Positions 1-9,764 of a DNA stretch of 50,228 nucleotides are shown here, piece after piece. This DNA comes from an uncultured Clostridia bacterium (lineage in GTDB: Bacteria; Bacillota; Clostridia; Oscillospirales; Ruminococcaceae), in assembly GCA_947307175.1 (NCBI GenBank), contig CAMZIK010000006.1:1-50228 (forward strand), given 5' to 3'. Under the pieces are notes generated by a model that saw nothing but the letters and a program-made list of their open reading frames with translations, was not told the origin of the DNA and did no database searches. The position numbers and the translations under genes were made by a program. The stretch's first letter is position 1; every line of letters begins with the position of its first letter.

Positions 1-2
1 GC

Positions 3-1826
3 GTCTACTCAAAGGATAAAAACGGAGAACTGACGCTGCTTCTCAATACAGGCAGCAGCGCAGTGTGCATATCTGAGCTTGAAGCTGAAACGGATTATAA
101 CTTCGTCGTTACAGGACAAACAGATTCCGGCGATGTAATGATCGGCAGCGCAAGCGTTAAAACAGCAGATAAGTGCGCAGACGAAAAGCTTGATAAGAAT
201 ATCTTAAAGCTTTCTGTCAAAGGGCTTGAAGCTGAGTCGGGCATCGACTCGGTAACGCTTGACTGGGAAAGCACAGACGGGATCATTTCCTATGATGTAT
301 ATGTAAAGAACGCAAAAGGCAAACTAAAGCTGCTCGAAAGCACCTACGAAAGCAGCGTGACACTCGGCGGTCTTGATTCAGGAACAGAATATACATTTGC
401 CGTAAAGGGCAGAGCAGTCTCAAAAACGACCAGAGCTTCCGAGATAACCGTATCTACTCAGCAGCCGCCGAAGGCAGCTGATGAGATAGAGAATATCAGT
501 ATCGAAGATATATCCGTCAAGCCCGACTATGATAATGTTCAGCTCAGCTGGGAAAAGGTCAAGGGCGTTGAGACCTATAATGTCTATATCGGAAATGACC
601 GTGAGGGCTATACCTTTGCAGCCTCCACCGATTCGGACACAGTCACCGTTGATGAGCTTGCCCCGGGTACCGAGTACAGCTTCCTTATCAGAGGACAGAC
701 AGGCGGAAGGTATACACAAAACAGCTATGCCGTAGCTTCAACGCTTGGGATAGAAAGCCTGAAAATAACAGGTCTGAATGCAGAGCCTGACTATGATAAG
801 GTAACTCTTTCGTGGAATGAGCAAAAAGGCGTTGATACATATAATATCTACGTCAGATGCAAAAACGGAACATTTGCCTTCAAGACCTATACACGCAGTA
901 CAAGCATAACCCTGACAGGTCTTGATATTCAGACTAAATATACTTATTGCATAAAAGGACAGGCAAACGGAAAATATACTCAGAGCAGCAAGATCACGTT
1001 CAGGACTCTCGGCGTTTCGGATCAGAAGATAGAAAACCTTAAAGCCGAAGCTACTGAGACCTCTGTAACGCTTAAATGGACAGCTCTGGACGGGGCTGAT
1101 TCCTACAATGTCTACATCAGACAGGCGGACGGAAAATATAAGTATCTTAAAAATGTCCGCAAAAACACAGCCGTCATCTCAGGACTTAAAAGTGCAACTT
1201 CCTATACTTTTGCCGTAAGAGCAAAGAAAAGCGGAAAGCTCACCGCCCTTTGCAGCGTAAAAGCGGCGACCCTCAGAACTGATGTTACCATCAAGTTTGA
1301 AAAGCTCAACCAGCTTGGCGGCAAGGGAAACAGCGGCAAGGTCAAAGCGACCTACGGCTGCGGCGGAACGAGCGTAACGATGCTGCTTAACGCCAAAGGT
1401 CTGAATCTCAACAAGGATACCGTACTCAGAAAGCAGTATACGAACGGCTGGTGTTCAGCGTTCTGTCCGATACCGTTCCCTTACGGCGCATCTAACTGGG
1501 GTTCGCTGATGTGCAATCTGGTCGATCTTGCAAAGTCCTACGGCTTCTCGCCGAAGGTTAATACCGCACCGACAGGCACAGACATCAAACGAGTTCTCAA
1601 CGGCAATAATCTCGTGCTTGTAGGTCTGCGCACAGCAAGCGGCGCATATCATTTCCAGATAATCTACGGTTATTATGTTCAGAACGGTGTAACTTATTTC
1701 AGAATGCACGACCCGTACGGAAACTATTGTGTCGACTGGACAGAAGCCTACCTGAAAAAGCGAATATATTCAGTCAATATGAAAGACTGGTATACCAAAC
1801 AGGTCCGTGGCATAATGTGGCTTTAG
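3..1826 (+). CDS. Secreted/surface protein fragment: several fibronectin type III domains followed by a C39-like cysteine peptidase domain (5' end outside window)
   Basis: Frame is open to the left window edge (VYSKDKNGELTLLLNTGSSAVC...). Repeated FN3 pattern (VTLxWxxxxGxxxYNVYI...YTFxVxGxxxGK...TL) at least four times. C-terminal YGCGGTSVTM...AYHFQIIYGYY...MHDPYG is typical of Peptidase_C39_2. Confidence 0.85.
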   Translation, partial: VYSKDKNGELTLLLNTGSSAVCISELEAETDYNFVVTGQTDSGDVMIGSASVKTADKCADEKLDKNILKLSVKGLEAESGIDSVTLDWESTDGIISYDVYVKNAKGKLKLLESTYESSVTLGGLDSGTEYTFAVKGRAVSKTTRASEITVSTQQPPKAADEIENISIEDISVKPDYDNVQLSWEKVKGVETYNVYIGNDREGYTFAASTDSDTVTVDELAPGTEYSFLIRGQTGGRYTQNSYAVASTLGIESLKITGLNAEPDYDKVTLSWNEQKGVDTYNIYVRCKNGTFAFKTYTRSTSITLTGLDIQTKYTYCIKGQANGKYTQSSKITFRTLGVSDQKIENLKAEATETSVTLKWTALDGADSYNVYIRQADGKYKYLKNVRKNTAVISGLKSATSYTFAVRAKKSGKLTALCSVKAATLRTDVTIKFEKLNQLGGKGNSGKVKATYGCGGTSVTMLLNAKGLNLNKDTVLRKQYTNGWCSAFCPIPFPYGASNWGSLMCNLVDLAKSYGFSPKVNTAPTGTDIKRVLNGNNLVLVGLRTASGAYHFQIIYGYYVQNGVTYFRMHDPYGNYCVDWTEAYLKKRIYSVNMKDWYTKQVRGIMWL

Positions 1827-1849
1827 AATATGCACATATTGAAAAAACA

Positions 1850-1888
1850 GAGACTGTTGCATTTTTATATGCAGCAGCCTCTTTTTCA
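1850..1888. terminator. Hairpin between convergent genes (AGAGaCTGtTGCAT...ATGCAgCAGcCTCT then TTTTT)
   Basis: 14-nt arms with two imperfect pairs, T-run follows; lies between convergent ORFs. Confidence 0.65.
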
Positions 1889-2608
1889 TTCGTGTTTGTT
1901 CAGATAATCATTTATGACCTTTTTGGCATCGCTCAACTTCACAGGCAGCCCGTGACCGCAGGCGAGCCATTTGGGGTCAAGTTCAAGTATCTTTTCAAGC
2001 GACTTTTTCATAGTTTTTACGTCAATAGCATATGGCGGTATCTCAGGCTCATAGAAAAGCGCCGTGAACGCATCGCCGCAGTAAAGGGTGTCTCCGCACA
2101 AAAGCGCAGTCATTCCTGGGGTGTGTCCGGGCAGGAACACAAATTCTCCGTCAAATCCGAGCTTTTCAAGCAGCCTGCTTCCTTCGCTCTTTATCGCAAC
2201 ATCCACCCTGTATTTCGGGCTTGGGAAAAGGCTTCCGGAAATATTGAGCTGAGCGCATTTCAATCGGTATTTATTCCGTGTTGGGCTCATCGGTCTGAAC
2301 CTGCTGCGCAGCGCGAAATCCTTTCGGTTCAAAAGCAGCTTTGCGCCGAAGACCTTTTTGAAATGCCGTGCGTTCCAGTCGTGGTCGGCGTGAGCATGCG
2401 TGATGAAAATATACTTGATATTATACCTCTTTGCCCATTTCTCAACAGCCCTGCGAACGTGGAAAAGCCCCGTGTCTATGAGCATATCTCCGTTCTTACC
2501 ACGCAGGATGTATATCGTTGTCCCACGAAACGAGTGATAAATAATGTCTCCGCATCTGCGGTCCTTGTCGGTGACTGGCGTGTATCTCTGTTTTCTTTCG
2601 AGCCTCAT
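1886..2608 (-). CDS. MBL-fold metallo-hydrolase
   Basis: HAHADHDW metal-binding motif, LPGHTPG, CGDxxxCGD, C-terminal CGHG. Confidence 0.9.
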   Translation of the reverse strand: MRLERKQRYTPVTDKDRRCGDIIYHSFRGTTIYILRGKNGDMLIDTGLFHVRRAVEKWAKRYNIKYIFITHAHADHDWNARHFKKVFGAKLLLNRKDFALRSRFRPMSPTRNKYRLKCAQLNISGSLFPSPKYRVDVAIKSEGSRLLEKLGFDGEFVFLPGHTPGMTALLCGDTLYCGDAFTALFYEPEIPPYAIDVKTMKKSLEKILELDPKWLACGHGLPVKLSDAKKVINDYLNKHE

Positions 2609-2652
2609 TTTTTCATCTCCTTGAGTCTGAGATCTGTATTGTTTACAGCTTT

Positions 2653-2687
2653 ATTATAGCACAGCTAAGATTAAGAAGTCTTTAAGA
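2653..2687 (-). promoter_or_regulatory. Promoter with CTTAA direct repeats (11-bp period) 17 nt upstream of a TATAAT -10
   Basis: Minus strand reads TCTTAAAGACTTCTTAATCTTAGCTGTGCTATAAT. Confidence 0.65.
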
Positions 2688-2719
2688 AAAGAGCTATATA
2701 AACGTGAAGTATCTAACCA

Positions 2720-2748
2720 AAAAGCCTCCCGTATTCTACAGGAGGCTT
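2720..2748 (-). terminator. Terminator of mscL (AAGCCTCC...GGAGGCTT + T run on minus strand)
   Basis: 8-bp perfect GC-rich stem directly downstream of the mscL stop, followed by TTTTT on minus strand. Confidence 0.75.
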
Positions 2749-2762
2749 TGCTTTGTTATGTA

Positions 2763-3200
2763 TTATTCTTCTTTGTTTTCGAGCTTCTCAACAGCTTCGT
2801 CTGTCTTACCGTTAGCAAGCAGGTCTCTGATCTCTGTGAGCAGAACGATCTGCGGATCCGGCTCGTCAGGTTCTTCTTCCTTCTTCTTGCGGAACCGGTT
2901 GATAGTCTTTATCAACAGGAATACGCAGAAAGCTGTGAGCAGGAATGTTACGATAGCTTCAATGAACAGACCATACATGATCTGGGCGTCGCCGACCTTG
3001 ATGCTGAGTCCTTTGAAGTTGACCTGACCGAGAATAAGTCCCAGAAGTGGAGTGAAGATATCCTCAACGAGTGATTTAACGATAGCTGTAAAAGCACCGC
3101 CGATGATGATACCAACAGCCATATCCAGAACACTGCCTCTGGAAATGAACTCCTTGAACTCCTTAATAAAGCCCTTCTTTTCCTTCTTTTCGTCAGCCAT
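2763..3200 (-). CDS. mscL: Large-conductance mechanosensitive channel MscL
   Basis: KEFISRGSVLDMAVGIIIGGAFTAIVKSLVEDIFTPLLG is diagnostic of MscL; GGGAGG RBS precedes ATGGCTGAC at 3200. Confidence 0.97.
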   Translation of the reverse strand: MADEKKEKKGFIKEFKEFISRGSVLDMAVGIIIGGAFTAIVKSLVEDIFTPLLGLILGQVNFKGLSIKVGDAQIMYGLFIEAIVTFLLTAFCVFLLIKTINRFRKKKEEEPDEPDPQIVLLTEIRDLLANGKTDEAVEKLENKEE

Positions 3201-3314
3201 ATTTTTCGACCTCCCAAACATATAATTTTGTACCTATATTATACATTCTTCGACTTTGATTGTAAAGAGTGTTCACACAAATTTTACATTTTAAAATCCA
3301 CGCTGTTACAAAGA

Positions 3315-3349
3315 AAACTGTCTCTGCGAAAGAAAAACAGAGACAGTTT
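3315..3349 (-). terminator. Perfect 12-bp-stem hairpin downstream of the alpha-galactosidase gene
   Basis: AAACTGTCTCTG...CAGAGACAGTTT with T-rich flanks. Confidence 0.7.
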
Positions 3350-3392
3350 ATTAAAGGGGTGTTAAAAAATGAAAAGGCTGTTTTAAGCGTTT

Positions 3393-5018
3393 TTATCGGC
3401 ACAGTTTAAGTGTTTTCTCCTTGCCGTCAAGCTGGTAGGTAACAAACACCGTGCCGCATTCAGTGAATGCGCCCGTGACCTTAGCATCTCTCAGTTTCAG
3501 AGCCTGAGAGAAAACTTCTATTGCCCACTCGCTGTAATCAGAGCAGTTGTCCGAAGTGAACAAAAGACCACCGCACAACGCATTGACAAAAGCAAGATTC
3601 TGTTTTTCCATCGCTGTGAGCTGAGTGTTCTCATCACGCAGCAGGAAAACATCAGGGTCGTTTAGGAAAGCTCTGCCCGAAAGCTGCCGCCTGAAAATAG
3701 TGTCCGCCATAGTATTCTTTGTCGAAGGCCTTTCGCTGTGCGTAAGTCGCATATGCGGCTTGTCGTTGAAATCAAGAGTCATGTCGCAGCCTATGCGGCA
3801 GAATTCCACCTTGCCGAAAGCGGATGCAAGAGGAACTCCGCAGCCGAGTATCATGCAGCCTTCAAGCTCTTTTCTCAAAAGATCCATAGCGTCCGTCATG
3901 ACTTCTCCACGGGTCTTGTCACGCCTTGGTATCATGCACGCTGCATACAGAAAGTCGAGCTTGAACAGCCTGAACCCAAGCTGCCTGTAATGTGCAAGCA
4001 CTTTTCTGATGTACTCACGCACCTGTCCGTTATAAATGTCCAGAGCATAAGCACCGCTCCAGTTTCCGCCTGCAAACACCGTCCTGCCTCTCCTGTCGCT
4101 GAGCAGCCAGTCAGGGTGTTCACGGTAAAGCTTCGAGTTTTTCTCGCAGACAAAAGGCGCAAGCCATATCCCTGCGGTCAGTCCCTTTGCGTTTATGCTC
4201 TTGACGATAGGCTCAAGACCGTTCGGAAACTTCTCACCGTCAACATCGAACCAGTCGCCCACAAAAGTCTCAAAGCCGTCGTCTATCTGAAAAACATCAG
4301 GCTTTGCAGGCATACTGTCCAGTCCTGCAAGGTCTGTTAGTATCTTCAGCTCATCTATATTCTGATAGTGGTCGTACCAGCTCGTGTAACCGAGCATTTT
4401 CGGCGTCTGCGGCTTTTCTATGCCCATATCTTCAAACCAGCGGTCAAAGACCTCGTCCTCGACTCCGTTGTATATGCAAACGTCAAGTGCCGTGTAACCG
4501 TCCTTTACGAGCCTGCCCGAGCAGTCCTTTGCAAAAGTGACCTCGTGCTTTCTCGTGTTGAATTTTATCACCGTAAAGCCCGTGTTTTCCGCAAGGCTCC
4601 CGAACAGCGTGTAACCTATGCCGTTTCTGATATAAGCATACGAGTATCCGTGATGAACGCTCCTGCTGTTTTTGCCGCGGTAGAAAAAGCTGTCTCCGTA
4701 CCTGTCAAGCCCGTATTTGTCCGTAACAGCAGACGGGAGATATTTAAGCGCCCTGTCAGCCTCATGTAAAGACCTTTCCGGGCTGTATGTCCAGCTCTGG
4801 TATCCGTTGAGGAATATCTGCTGTGCAGGCTCAAAAGTATATGACCTTGTATATTCAACGCTCAGCAGCCTGAACTTTGTCTTCGGTTCAAGCACCAGCT
4901 TTATTCTTTTGTCCGTGTTTATGACCTTAGCGCTGAAAAAAGCGCACTGTGCATTTGAAGCAAATCTGTAAGCGTGAATGCCGTCCTTGGCACGAAGCCT
5001 TATCTTAAAGCTGTTCAT
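3393..5018 (-). CDS. Alpha-galactosidase, glycoside hydrolase family 36-like
   Basis: PDVFQIDDGFETFVGDWF, GIWLAPFV, FRLFKLDFLYAA motifs typical of GH36/GH27-clan melibiases. Confidence 0.9.
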   Translation of the reverse strand: MNSFKIRLRAKDGIHAYRFASNAQCAFFSAKVINTDKRIKLVLEPKTKFRLLSVEYTRSYTFEPAQQIFLNGYQSWTYSPERSLHEADRALKYLPSAVTDKYGLDRYGDSFFYRGKNSRSVHHGYSYAYIRNGIGYTLFGSLAENTGFTVIKFNTRKHEVTFAKDCSGRLVKDGYTALDVCIYNGVEDEVFDRWFEDMGIEKPQTPKMLGYTSWYDHYQNIDELKILTDLAGLDSMPAKPDVFQIDDGFETFVGDWFDVDGEKFPNGLEPIVKSINAKGLTAGIWLAPFVCEKNSKLYREHPDWLLSDRRGRTVFAGGNWSGAYALDIYNGQVREYIRKVLAHYRQLGFRLFKLDFLYAACMIPRRDKTRGEVMTDAMDLLRKELEGCMILGCGVPLASAFGKVEFCRIGCDMTLDFNDKPHMRLTHSERPSTKNTMADTIFRRQLSGRAFLNDPDVFLLRDENTQLTAMEKQNLAFVNALCGGLLFTSDNCSDYSEWAIEVFSQALKLRDAKVTGAFTECGTVFVTYQLDGKEKTLKLCR

Positions 5019-5031
5019 TTAGCTTCTCCTT

Positions 5032-6360
5032 TCAGTCCTTTGCATTGACAGAGATCTTTTCCATTACCTTCTTTTCGTTGTAAAGCATAAGAAGCAGAGC
5101 GCCGACTGTGCAGCAGACAGCAGCAATTATCGCTGTTGCTCTGTAAGATGCTTTTGTGTCGGCAGCTGTTACCGAAGTGAATACCAGCAGCGAAACAGCC
5201 TGACCGAGCTTGAAAGCGAAAGTTCTTGCCGCAAAGAACATACCCTCACGCTTTTCACCTGTTTCGATAGCGTCAGCCTCCGAGATGTCCGCAACGATAG
5301 CCTGCGGAAGTATGCCCAGTATCGCCATCGGGATTCCTGCCAGAGCAGCTATGATGTATCCCCAGATGATACCCTCACCGCACATCGAGGTCAGCACGAA
5401 CACTCCCGTGTAGAAGAAAAATCCGAAGATCACAAGTACCTTTTTGCCTGTTTTCTGCGCAAGCTTGTTTACCGGCAGATAAAGCAGCAGGCTTGAAACA
5501 GTCATTATTACCGACAGCATGAATGTGTTTGAGTCCGATACGTTCATAAGCTTGGTAACGTAGAAAGCAAGTCCCGTCTGGAAAAGCGTCACCGCAAAGA
5601 AATAGATAACGTCAGAGTAAACGAAGCGTCTGAACTGACCGTTCTTGAACGTCTTGAACAGCGACTGCATCGAGTCTGTCTCGCTGGGCTTAACGTCGAT
5701 GTAATCGCTCTCCTTGATGAGAAAAGCAGGTATCATCATGCAAACCGCAGCGATAAGAGCCATAACGCCGATAGCTATCCTTATCGAGCCTGCCTTGCCT
5801 GCGAAAGAGAATAATCCCGCAACGTTGGGAACAAGATAGGAGATAGAAAGACCAAGTATATAGGTCAGAGAGATGTATGTCGAAACATTGACTCTGTTTT
5901 TCTGTGTGTTTCCAAGCTCAGGGATAAGAGCGTTGTAAGGTGTGCAGTAGGTCATGAACAGATAGAATAGCACCAGCCCTATGAACAGTATAACGTCATT
6001 TATAACCACCGACGTAAAAGAGGGAAGTATAAATATCAGCGCAGTAACAAGAGCAAACGGGATAGAAGCGACACGCATGAAAGGTATACGTCTGCCCTTT
6101 GGATTTTTCGACCTGTCCGACATACCTGCTATCATCGGGTCGGTGACTGCATCGAATATGCGTCCGAAAGCAGTGATAAGACCTATTATCGTAAGCCCTA
6201 AAAATACCGGGCCTTGCGTGATCTTTCCTGCAAGGATGCCGTCTCCCGTGTAGTAAAATACCAGCCAGTTGCTGATAAGCCCTGCCAGCAGGCTCCAGCC
6301 GAACTGACCCACGGCAAATATCCACAGCACTTTGTTGGTGATCGGTTTTTTCATACCCAT
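5032..6360 (-). CDS. MFS transporter, GPH (glycoside-pentoside-hexuronide):cation symporter family
   Basis: FGRIFDAVTDPMIAGMSDRSKNPKGRRIPFM is the GPH family signature; 12 hydrophobic segments. Confidence 0.93.
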   Translation of the reverse strand: MGMKKPITNKVLWIFAVGQFGWSLLAGLISNWLVFYYTGDGILAGKITQGPVFLGLTIIGLITAFGRIFDAVTDPMIAGMSDRSKNPKGRRIPFMRVASIPFALVTALIFILPSFTSVVINDVILFIGLVLFYLFMTYCTPYNALIPELGNTQKNRVNVSTYISLTYILGLSISYLVPNVAGLFSFAGKAGSIRIAIGVMALIAAVCMMIPAFLIKESDYIDVKPSETDSMQSLFKTFKNGQFRRFVYSDVIYFFAVTLFQTGLAFYVTKLMNVSDSNTFMLSVIMTVSSLLLYLPVNKLAQKTGKKVLVIFGFFFYTGVFVLTSMCGEGIIWGYIIAALAGIPMAILGILPQAIVADISEADAIETGEKREGMFFAARTFAFKLGQAVSLLVFTSVTAADTKASYRATAIIAAVCCTVGALLLMLYNEKKVMEKISVNAKD

Positions 6361-6373
6361 GCATCTCCTTTCC

Positions 6374-7021
6374 TTAACTGCGAGCCTTGATATAACTCAG
6401 AAAGATGTCTGTCATTATATCGACCTCGCTTGAATCTTCAAAGTCGTCCTGAGAGAGTATCTCGCCGGATATAAGCTTCTGCACCACAGCCATGAGAGCA
6501 TGGTTGCAGGTCAGATAGAATTTCTTTTTATCAACGTCTTTTCTTATGCTGCCGTCCTGTATGCCGCAGTCAAAGGCATCGCTGAAATATCTGTAAAGAG
6601 TAGTGATGATCTGCTCGTAGTCTGCAAGCTTGCTCGGTTCTACATTATTATTAAGACAGTAGGAATCAAACAGCGCCACGAATTTCACAAAATCCTTGTA
6701 CTTGTCGCAAAGCAGCTTGTAAACACCGAATATCCTTGAGACCTTTTCAAAACCGTTCAGATCATCAAATCCTTCGCTTTTGATCTCAGGAAGAATGTTC
6801 CCTATGACCTGCTCCCACATGCGTACAGCACAGGCGATAACGAGCTGTTCCTTTGTCTCAAAGTATCTGTAAAGCGAAGCAACGCCTATCTTCGCCTTGC
6901 GTGCAACATCTGTCATCTTAACGCTGTCTATCCCGTTTTCACGAAACAGTTCGCAAGCAGCATTTACAGCTGCTTCAATGTTGTTCTTTTTAAGCTGAGA
7001 AAGATATTTTTGATATTCCAC
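6374..7021 (-). CDS. TetR/AcrR family transcriptional regulator
   Basis: AACELFRENGIDSVKMTDVARKAKIGVASLYRYFETKEQLV HTH. Confidence 0.95.
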   Translation of the reverse strand: MEYQKYLSQLKKNNIEAAVNAACELFRENGIDSVKMTDVARKAKIGVASLYRYFETKEQLVIACAVRMWEQVIGNILPEIKSEGFDDLNGFEKVSRIFGVYKLLCDKYKDFVKFVALFDSYCLNNNVEPSKLADYEQIITTLYRYFSDAFDCGIQDGSIRKDVDKKKFYLTCNHALMAVVQKLISGEILSQDDFEDSSEVDIMTDIFLSYIKARS

Positions 7022-7058
7022 TTGACAATCACCTTTTTTCGTGTTATTATATGAATGG

Positions 7059-7096
7059 TGATAGACTAACTATCATATGATACTAAAAGTATCATA
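7059..7096. promoter_or_regulatory. Two adjacent inverted repeats (probable TetR operators) between tetR and the divergent gene
   Basis: TGATAGactaaCTATCA (7059-7075) and TATGATACTaaaAGTATCATA (7076-7096, 9-bp perfect arms). Confidence 0.7.
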
Positions 7097-7167
7097 CCAC
7101 ATTCATTATTGTTTGTCAACTGTAATATCATACAAAAAATACCCTCCGACTTTGACAAAAACAACGG

Positions 7168-8649
7168 ATGGAAGCTATGGAAAGGATGGTAAGAGATATG
7201 GATCGAACAAGTGTGATCTTCGGAAACAAAATGCCTGACAGCGTGATAAAAAAGGCTGAAAAGAGCAAGCGTGACTTTATCAGAAAATTCGGCGACGACA
7301 GCACCACACAGTATCACTTCGCCTCGAAAGAGAACGCCGTGATCGGCAAGTCTCTCGGCGTTCAGGAACTGTACCTCAGCGATAAAGACGAACTGACCCT
7401 GCCTGAAAATGCGGTCATCATCGGCAATATCCGTATGGGCTTCGGTCATTACCGCATTTCCATGGCAATGGCTTCAGCTGCGAGAAAACTGGGCTATGTT
7501 CCTTACTGGCTCGACCTGTGTTCGCTTGAAGGTACGACCTGCTCAAAGATAATCGCACATCAGAACGAGCTTTATTCCCTCGGTTCAAGGATCTCGCAGA
7601 AAAGCCGAGTGTTCAATAAACTCGTCTGGGAGCCTGTGAACTACGATATGTTCAAGCAGCTCTCGTATAATGCAGTCGATCAGAAAAACGCCGAGCTTAT
7701 GGCTAATGCGATAAAGAGCCTGCCCAAAGATGTCCCGTTCATCGCAACTCACGTCTGGCCCGCACAGGCGGCTGTCCACGCAGGCTTTAAAAATGTCGTG
7801 AACGCTATCCCTGACAACTGGCCCATGGCTCTGCACTACGCCGAGGGCAGTATTCATACCGTCCAGACTCCGTCCGCATATCTCGGATATAAAGCTCTGC
7901 GTGAAATGGCAAAGCGCAGACTCAGACCTATGCCCGACGGAACGCTTTTCGATGTCGGACATTACGTTGACGACGAGCTTACAGCCAATATCGACAGCGA
8001 CAACGCTGCCCGAATCAAACGCATAAAAGAAGGCAAGCCGAGAAGGTATCTTCTCACCGTAGGCGGAGCAGGCGCACAGGTAGACATCTTTGCGCGCGTG
8101 ATCGCAAGGCTGCTGCCAAAGATAAAACGGAACAAGGCTGCGCTGTTTGTAAATGTCGGCGACCATAAAAACGTCTGGGAACAGCTGAAACTGAAGCTTC
8201 CAAAACTGTCAGCCGCAAAAGAGCATTTCAACGATTTTGCCGAAACGGAAAGCTTCTGTGCAGATGCGATAGACGGCGATGTAACAGGTGTTCACGCATT
8301 CTGCAACGATGATATTTTCGCAGCCGTCTATTCAACGAACCTGCTGATGAGAGCAACCGATGTCCTCATCACAAAGCCCAGTGAGCTTTCGTTCTATCCC
8401 GTGCCGAAACTGATGATAAAGAGAGTCGGCGGGCACGAGCGCTGGGGAGCGATCAGAGCAGCCGAAGTCGGCGACGGAACGTATGAGTGCGACACTCTGC
8501 CGCAGATATATACCATGCTCGACCTGCTTCAGAATAATGATGAAGCTCTGCTGAATATGATAGAAAATATCGGCAGGAATAATAAAGCAGGGCTGTATGA
8601 CGGCGCATATAAGGTCGTCCAGCTTGCAACAGGCAATTATAATAAATAG
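7168..8649 (+). CDS. GT-B-fold glycosyltransferase-like protein of unknown function (MGDG-synthase/MurG-like N-terminal glycine motif); start codon uncertain (7168, 7177 or 7198)
   Basis: NIRMGFGHYRISMAMASAARKLGY N-terminal motif, C-terminal VLITKPSELSFYPVPKLMIKRVGGHE nucleotide-sugar-binding-like segment. Confidence 0.6.
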   Translation: MEAMERMVRDMDRTSVIFGNKMPDSVIKKAEKSKRDFIRKFGDDSTTQYHFASKENAVIGKSLGVQELYLSDKDELTLPENAVIIGNIRMGFGHYRISMAMASAARKLGYVPYWLDLCSLEGTTCSKIIAHQNELYSLGSRISQKSRVFNKLVWEPVNYDMFKQLSYNAVDQKNAELMANAIKSLPKDVPFIATHVWPAQAAVHAGFKNVVNAIPDNWPMALHYAEGSIHTVQTPSAYLGYKALREMAKRRLRPMPDGTLFDVGHYVDDELTANIDSDNAARIKRIKEGKPRRYLLTVGGAGAQVDIFARVIARLLPKIKRNKAALFVNVGDHKNVWEQLKLKLPKLSAAKEHFNDFAETESFCADAIDGDVTGVHAFCNDDIFAAVYSTNLLMRATDVLITKPSELSFYPVPKLMIKRVGGHERWGAIRAAEVGDGTYECDTLPQIYTMLDLLQNNDEALLNMIENIGRNNKAGLYDGAYKVVQLATGNYNK

Positions 8650-8675
8650 CTTACATCTCTCTCCCCCTATATAGC

Positions 8676-8710
8676 AAAAGAGCAGGACGATTTGTTCGTT
8701 CTGCTCTTTT
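8676..8710. terminator. Bidirectional terminator between convergent genes
   Basis: AAAAGAGCAGgACGA tttgt TCGTtCTGCTCTTTT. Confidence 0.85.
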
Positions 8711-8717
8711 GAATTTA

Positions 8718-9671
8718 TTATGCTTTTTTGTCAACGGTAGTTACATAAGTGTATTTATCTACATACTGAGATACAATATTCTTGAAACAGCTGTCAAGAT
8801 CTCTGTATCCTTTATATTTATAATTTATCATAATATCTCCAGTGAGAAAATCCATACGACCGTAATCGCTATATACCTCATTTTCGGACATAGTAAGCTC
8901 AGAGATCTTAAATGAACACTTTCCGTCAGGCTTTATCACAAGGTCTGGTATTGAGAATGCTGCGTAATAGTACTCCTTATAGTTGTTCCACTCGTCCTTT
9001 TGCTTTTCATTGGCGATACCGTTCATCGAGGTTTCGACCTTATATACAAGAGTAAGTTCGTTTACTGTCGAGTCACCAATATCAACGCCTTCCTTAGCCA
9101 TTAGGAAATAGTTGCCTAAAAATTCTTTCTTGACTATCTTATTCTTGTATTCCCATGTTGCTCCTTCTGCGGTCAGCATATCCTCAGCCTGCTTTTTTAA
9201 CTTGTCCATTACGTCCTCCGGAACATCTTCAAGCTTTGAAACATATTCGGCAACATCCTCGACTAAATATTCCCTTTGGGTTTGAGTGAAATTGTATACG
9301 TCTTCTTTGAGACAAGAAGCTGTGACAGTTACGATGTCGCCTTTTTTCAGATTCTCCGTTTTGTCTGCCTTGAATTCGCACACTGAGCTGCCGCCGTTCA
9401 TAAACTTGTTATTGTCGCTGAGGAGTATTGTTGCATATGGTGCTGTCCCCTCAAATGTCACGGACAGTGACTCGAACGGATCAACGTTCTGCACTTTTAT
9501 CTCCTGCGTAGATGAACTTTCGGTTTTGCTATTGGTAGCTGTCGTTGTCGTTATCTTCGCCTTTGATGAGCTTTCAGTCTTTTTGCTTTCAGTCTTTGAG
9601 CTGTCTTCGCACCCCGCCAGACACCCAGCACACAAGACTAATGCCAGAATCAAAGATAATATCCTTTTCAT
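8718..9671 (-). CDS. Putative lipoprotein of unknown function
   Basis: MKRILSLILALVLCAGCLAGCEDSS lipobox, Ser/Thr/Lys-rich linker, globular C-terminal part. Confidence 0.85.
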   Translation of the reverse strand: MKRILSLILALVLCAGCLAGCEDSSKTESKKTESSSKAKITTTTATNSKTESSSTQEIKVQNVDPFESLSVTFEGTAPYATILLSDNNKFMNGGSSVCEFKADKTENLKKGDIVTVTASCLKEDVYNFTQTQREYLVEDVAEYVSKLEDVPEDVMDKLKKQAEDMLTAEGATWEYKNKIVKKEFLGNYFLMAKEGVDIGDSTVNELTLVYKVETSMNGIANEKQKDEWNNYKEYYYAAFSIPDLVIKPDGKCSFKISELTMSENEVYSDYGRMDFLTGDIMINYKYKGYRDLDSCFKNIVSQYVDKYTYVTTVDKKA

Positions 9672-9764
9672 ACTATATTCCTCCTGAATTATGTATTTTT
9701 AGCAGATACATATTTGTGCTTTTTCCTCAAAAAATACAACAAACGATGTTTCACATGTGTAATA

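Noticed and set aside
1727-2659. 310-aa plus-strand ORF
   Set aside because: It is antisense to the clear MBL hydrolase (1886-2608) and overlaps the end of the FN3/C39 gene; composition looks like a shadow ORF.
3738-4769. Overlapping plus-strand ORFs opposite the GH36 gene
   Set aside because: Antisense to a well-supported alpha-galactosidase CDS; no independent signals.
9747-9762. TGTTTCACATGTGTAA, a partial parS look-alike
   Set aside because: Only the left part matches the parS consensus; the right half is not palindromic, and it lies in the XRE/lipoprotein promoter region.
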